Assembly (NCBI GenBank): GCA_947626155.1
Contig: CANQRC010000045.1
Location: 1-7,156, forward strand
DNA from: an uncultured Clostridia bacterium
GTDB lineage: Bacteria > Bacillota > Clostridia > Christensenellales > UBA1242
Direction: 5' to 3'
Length of the DNA: 7,156 nt
Shown here: one piece after another, positions 5,491-7,156 of the stretch
Layout of the letters: each line of letters starts with the position of its first letter
How positions within the stretch are numbered: the stretch's first letter is position 1
Translations under genes and position numbers: made by a program
The notes under the pieces: generated by a model
Seen by the model: the letters and a program-made list of their open reading frames with translations, nothing else
Databases searched by the model: none
Told to the model about the DNA's origin: nothing

Positions 5491-6249
5491 TTACACCTCG
5501 TTGGCCGTGATCACAATTTGGCCAAATGTTCCGTTTTGCAAAACCTTAACAGTTTGCAGTTTCAAAAGTTCCAAAAGCGCCAAGAAAACATTTATAAGTT
5601 CGCTTTTGGTCATGTCGTCGCTAAACAGTTCCTCAAATTCAAAGCGTTTTCTCTCTTTGGCAAAATTTCTTATTGAGATAATTTTTTCCGCCACGGTAAA
5701 GCGGTCTTTAACAATTTTCTTTGGCGTGTCGTCAAGCGCAACTTTTTTTAGCTCCTGCTTTGCCATAAGTTTTGCAAATGCGTCCAAAAGTTGATCAAGC
5801 ACCATGTCTTTCATGATGACCTTAACTTTTTCGGTTTCCTTGCCCGGCGCGCGATACATTTTGTTTGTGTCCTCAAACTGCTTCAAATTTGAGCCAATTT
5901 CTTTGAACAATTTGTATTCTTCAAGTCTGCGAAGAAGAAGTGCCTCGTCGCTGTCCTCCTCAACCTCTTCGGTCTCAACAGGAAGCACGCTTTTAGACTT
6001 GATTTCAATTAGTGTGGCTGCCACAGTGATGAATTCACTTGCCCTGTCCATGTCCACGCTCTTAATGTCCTGCATATATTCAAGATACTGCTCTGTGATG
6101 TCGGCAAGTTTGACGGTGGCAATGTCAAGTTTGGCCTCCTTGATAAGGTGCAACAATAAATCAAGTGGACCCTCAAAACCATCCAACTTAAATCTCATAA
6201 CCTCACTGCCAAGGAGCATATCCTGACTTTCTTCACTTTCAACTGGCAT
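5491..6249 (-). CDS. scpA: Segregation and condensation protein A (kleisin)
   Basis: The kleisin that bridges the two heads of the SMC dimer and carries ScpB. It has 252 residues. The N-terminal SMC-neck-binding domain holds the FEGPLDLLLHLIKEAKLDI signature (25-43), then ITEQYLEYM and the helix ASEFITVAATLIEIKSKSVLP (70-90). A charged middle follows, and the C-terminal winged helix (about 185-250) has the VFLALLELLKLQTVKVLQ stretch that contacts the other SMC head. The ATG at 6249 gives an acidic extension of 17 residues before MRFKLDGFEGPLD; many homologues begin near that Met18 (6198), so the start is not certain. I kept 6249 because a perfect TATAAT stands exactly 6 nt before it, although no Shine-Dalgarno does. 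GTGAGG lies only 2 nt before Met18. First gene of a two-gene unit with scpB, behind the terminator of the carboxypeptidase. Confidence 0.96.
   Translation of the reverse strand: MPVESEESQDMLLGSEVMRFKLDGFEGPLDLLLHLIKEAKLDIATVKLADITEQYLEYMQDIKSVDMDRASEFITVAATLIEIKSKSVLPVETEEVEEDSDEALLLRRLEEYKLFKEIGSNLKQFEDTNKMYRAPGKETEKVKVIMKDMVLDQLLDAFAKLMAKQELKKVALDDTPKKIVKDRFTVAEKIISIRNFAKERKRFEFEELFSDDMTKSELINVFLALLELLKLQTVKVLQNGTFGQIVITANEV
5494..5499 (-). promoter_or_regulatory. Ribosome binding site of scpB
   Basis: GAGGTG is read on the minus strand, directly before the scpA TAA and 7 nt from the scpB ATG. The ribosome that ends scpA therefore stops on top of the scpB initiation site. Confidence 0.8.
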
Positions 6250-6284
6250 ATCAAAATTATAACAAATGCTTTGAAAAAACGCAA
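6250..6284 (-). promoter_or_regulatory. Promoter of scpA-scpB, apparently leaderless
   Basis: On the minus strand TTGCGT (6284-6279, three matches to -35), a 17-bp spacer and a perfect TATAAT (6261-6256) are followed by 6 nt (TTTGAT) and the ATG at 6249. No Shine-Dalgarno fits in between. The expected transcription start coincides with the start codon. The -35 begins right where the T tract of the preceding terminator ends. Confidence 0.75.
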
Positions 6285-6295
6285 GAAAAAACGCA
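6273..6295. repeat. Tandem 11-bp direct repeat at the terminator-promoter junction
   Basis: GAAAAAACGCA occurs at 6273-6283 and again at 6285-6295, with one base between. The right copy overlaps the stem and T tract of the carboxypeptidase terminator; the left copy covers the scpA -35. It may be a small slippage duplication. Confidence 0.7.
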
Positions 6296-6309
6296 CCAAA
6301 GTGCGTCTT
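6286..6309 (-). terminator. Rho-independent terminator of the D-Ala-D-Ala carboxypeptidase gene
   Basis: On the minus strand ACGCAC, loop TTTG and GTGCGT form a perfect 6-bp stem, extended by one G-U and two A-U pairs to nine, followed by a run of T and then C. The stretch between the stop codon and this hairpin (6310-6368) holds no gene or motif that I can see. Confidence 0.88.
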
Positions 6310-6368
6310 TTACAAATATTTTTCCATTTTACAAACAAACCCAGCCCGCCAACAAAACTTTTGCCCCG

Positions 6369-7156
6369 TCACCAATTTTCAACAACCTTGCGCGCCGTTT
6401 CAAAATAGGAAAGGTGTTTTAAGTTCTCTTTGACCACAATTGGAATTTCTTTTATAACCTGTCCGTCTTTTGTCACAGTTGCAGTTCCAACCACATCCCC
6501 CGCCTTGCATGGCGCTTTGACGGCTTTTTCGGTTTCAACGTTCACTTCATAACCAAACTTTTCGCCCTTTTTCACAACCGCTGAAAAATTTTCTTTGGCA
6601 AACACATCCGCGCTTTCAACCTTGCCTTTCAGCACTGGCAACGAAGCAATTGCAACATCCATATTCACAATTTTTTCGCTCACAAAATTTGAAAAACCAT
6701 AATTTAATAGGTTTGCGCTTTCGTTGAAACGCGCTGTGCTGTTTGGCGCGCCCACAACAACCGAAATCAGCCTCATGTCGCCGCGTTTTGCCGAAGCCCC
6801 AAGGCAGCAGCCCGCCTCGTTTGTTGAGCCAGTCTTTCCGCCGTCGCAGCCCTTAAAATATCTAATCAGCCTGTTTGTGTTGACAAGTTCGGTGGTTCGT
6901 CCAGAAGGATGAACAAGTTCGTCCATCCAAATTGTGCTGTAATTGTGATAAGCCTCATGCTTCAAAATTTCTCTCAAAACAATTGCGGTGTCCTTTGCGG
7001 AAGAATATTGTTCTGGCGCAGGAAGCCCGGTGCAATTTGAATAGTGCGTGTCCACCATTCCAAGCTCCTTGGCACGCCTGTTCATCCTGTTTGTGAAAGC
7101 GTTTTCATTTCCGTTAAAGTATTCGGCAAGTGCAACGCTTGCGTCATTCGCCGAGG
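6369..7156 (-). CDS. D-alanyl-D-alanine carboxypeptidase, DacB/DacF type (5' end outside window)
   Basis: A serine DD-peptidase (S11 family) that removes the terminal D-Ala from peptidoglycan stem peptides outside the membrane. The 261 visible residues begin exactly at the SxN motif (SAN, first codons at the right edge). The KTG motif lies in DGGKTGSTNEAG, coded by 6836-6828. The catalytic SxxK and the signal peptide are beyond the edge. After the peptidase domain comes the PBP5-type C-terminal beta domain (roughly the last 90 residues). The protein ends at LKHLSYFETARKVVENW, a short end where relatives often have a longer amphipathic membrane anchor. The internal ATG at 7085 is not the start, since homology continues upstream to SANDASVALAEY. 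The next gene is scpA, an arrangement known from Bacillota (scpAB near dacB in B. subtilis). DacB or DacF cannot be told apart from this fragment, so no symbol is given. Confidence 0.95.
   Translation of the reverse strand, partial: SANDASVALAEYFNGNENAFTNRMNRRAKELGMVDTHYSNCTGLPAPEQYSSAKDTAIVLREILKHEAYHNYSTIWMDELVHPSGRTTELVNTNRLIRYFKGCDGGKTGSTNEAGCCLGASAKRGDMRLISVVVGAPNSTARFNESANLLNYGFSNFVSEKIVNMDVAIASLPVLKGKVESADVFAKENFSAVVKKGEKFGYEVNVETEKAVKAPCKAGDVVGTATVTKDGQVIKEIPIVVKENLKHLSYFETARKVVENW

Noticed and set aside
5804..6226. Ser/Leu-rich plus-strand frame opposite scpA
   Set aside because: This composition is what the antisense of an acidic, Lys-rich protein gives; scpA is certain on the other strand.
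1..7156. CRISPR array, tRNA or rRNA gene, riboswitch, insertion sequence or phage attachment site
   Set aside because: No regularly spaced repeats, cloverleaf, long structured leader, transposase or integrase seen on either strand; the gaps between genes are short and accounted for.

Overview
The window reads as AT-rich chromosomal DNA from a Bacillota (Firmicutes) member, most likely an uncultured Clostridia-like lineage. Evidence for this is the linkage of scpA-scpB to a D-Ala-D-Ala carboxypeptidase of the DacB/DacF type and to a SpoIVFB-like site-2 protease, a Bacillota-style MnmA, and a small helical protein that resembles an unnamed clostridial family. I saw no phage, transposon, CRISPR array, tRNA or rRNA. 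The window is densely coding. Every gene but one lies on the minus strand, so the minus-strand reading order runs from the right edge to the left edge.

Right part (7156 to 4803, minus strand): the 3' end of a penicillin-binding-protein-type D-Ala-D-Ala carboxypeptidase (its start is outside the window) closes with a clear rho-independent terminator. A new promoter then drives scpA-scpB, the kleisin and winged-helix subunits of the SMC chromosome-organising complex. These two are translationally coupled and end in a second terminator.

Middle (4779 to 3752): a 46-codon single-span membrane protein gene, too short for ordinary ORF cut-offs, starts just after a perfect TATAAT and overlaps the start of a SpoIVFB-like M50 membrane protease by ATGA. 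The protease is convergent with the only plus-strand gene, a 150-residue all-helical protein of unknown function. An AT-only nested inverted repeat between them probably terminates both.

Left part (3289 to 1, minus strand): a divergent promoter region leads to a four-span membrane adenylate cyclase-like protein. A separate promoter then drives a zinc-ribbon plus TM2-domain membrane protein, which overlaps by ATGA with mnmA (tRNA 2-thiouridylase). mnmA runs off the left edge.

The most interesting signals are these. (1) First genes of transcription units lack a usable Shine-Dalgarno and have their -10 box 5-6 nt before the ATG, the geometry of leaderless mRNA. The best case has a perfect TTGACA, a 17-bp spacer, TAAAAT, 6 nt and then ATG. 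Genes inside operons have normal Shine-Dalgarno sites. (2) The small membrane protein coupled to the site-2 protease is a candidate regulator or partner. (3) The cyclase carries Lys in place of the transition-state Arg. (4) A membrane protein with a zinc ribbon and a Lys-rich tail is coupled to mnmA.
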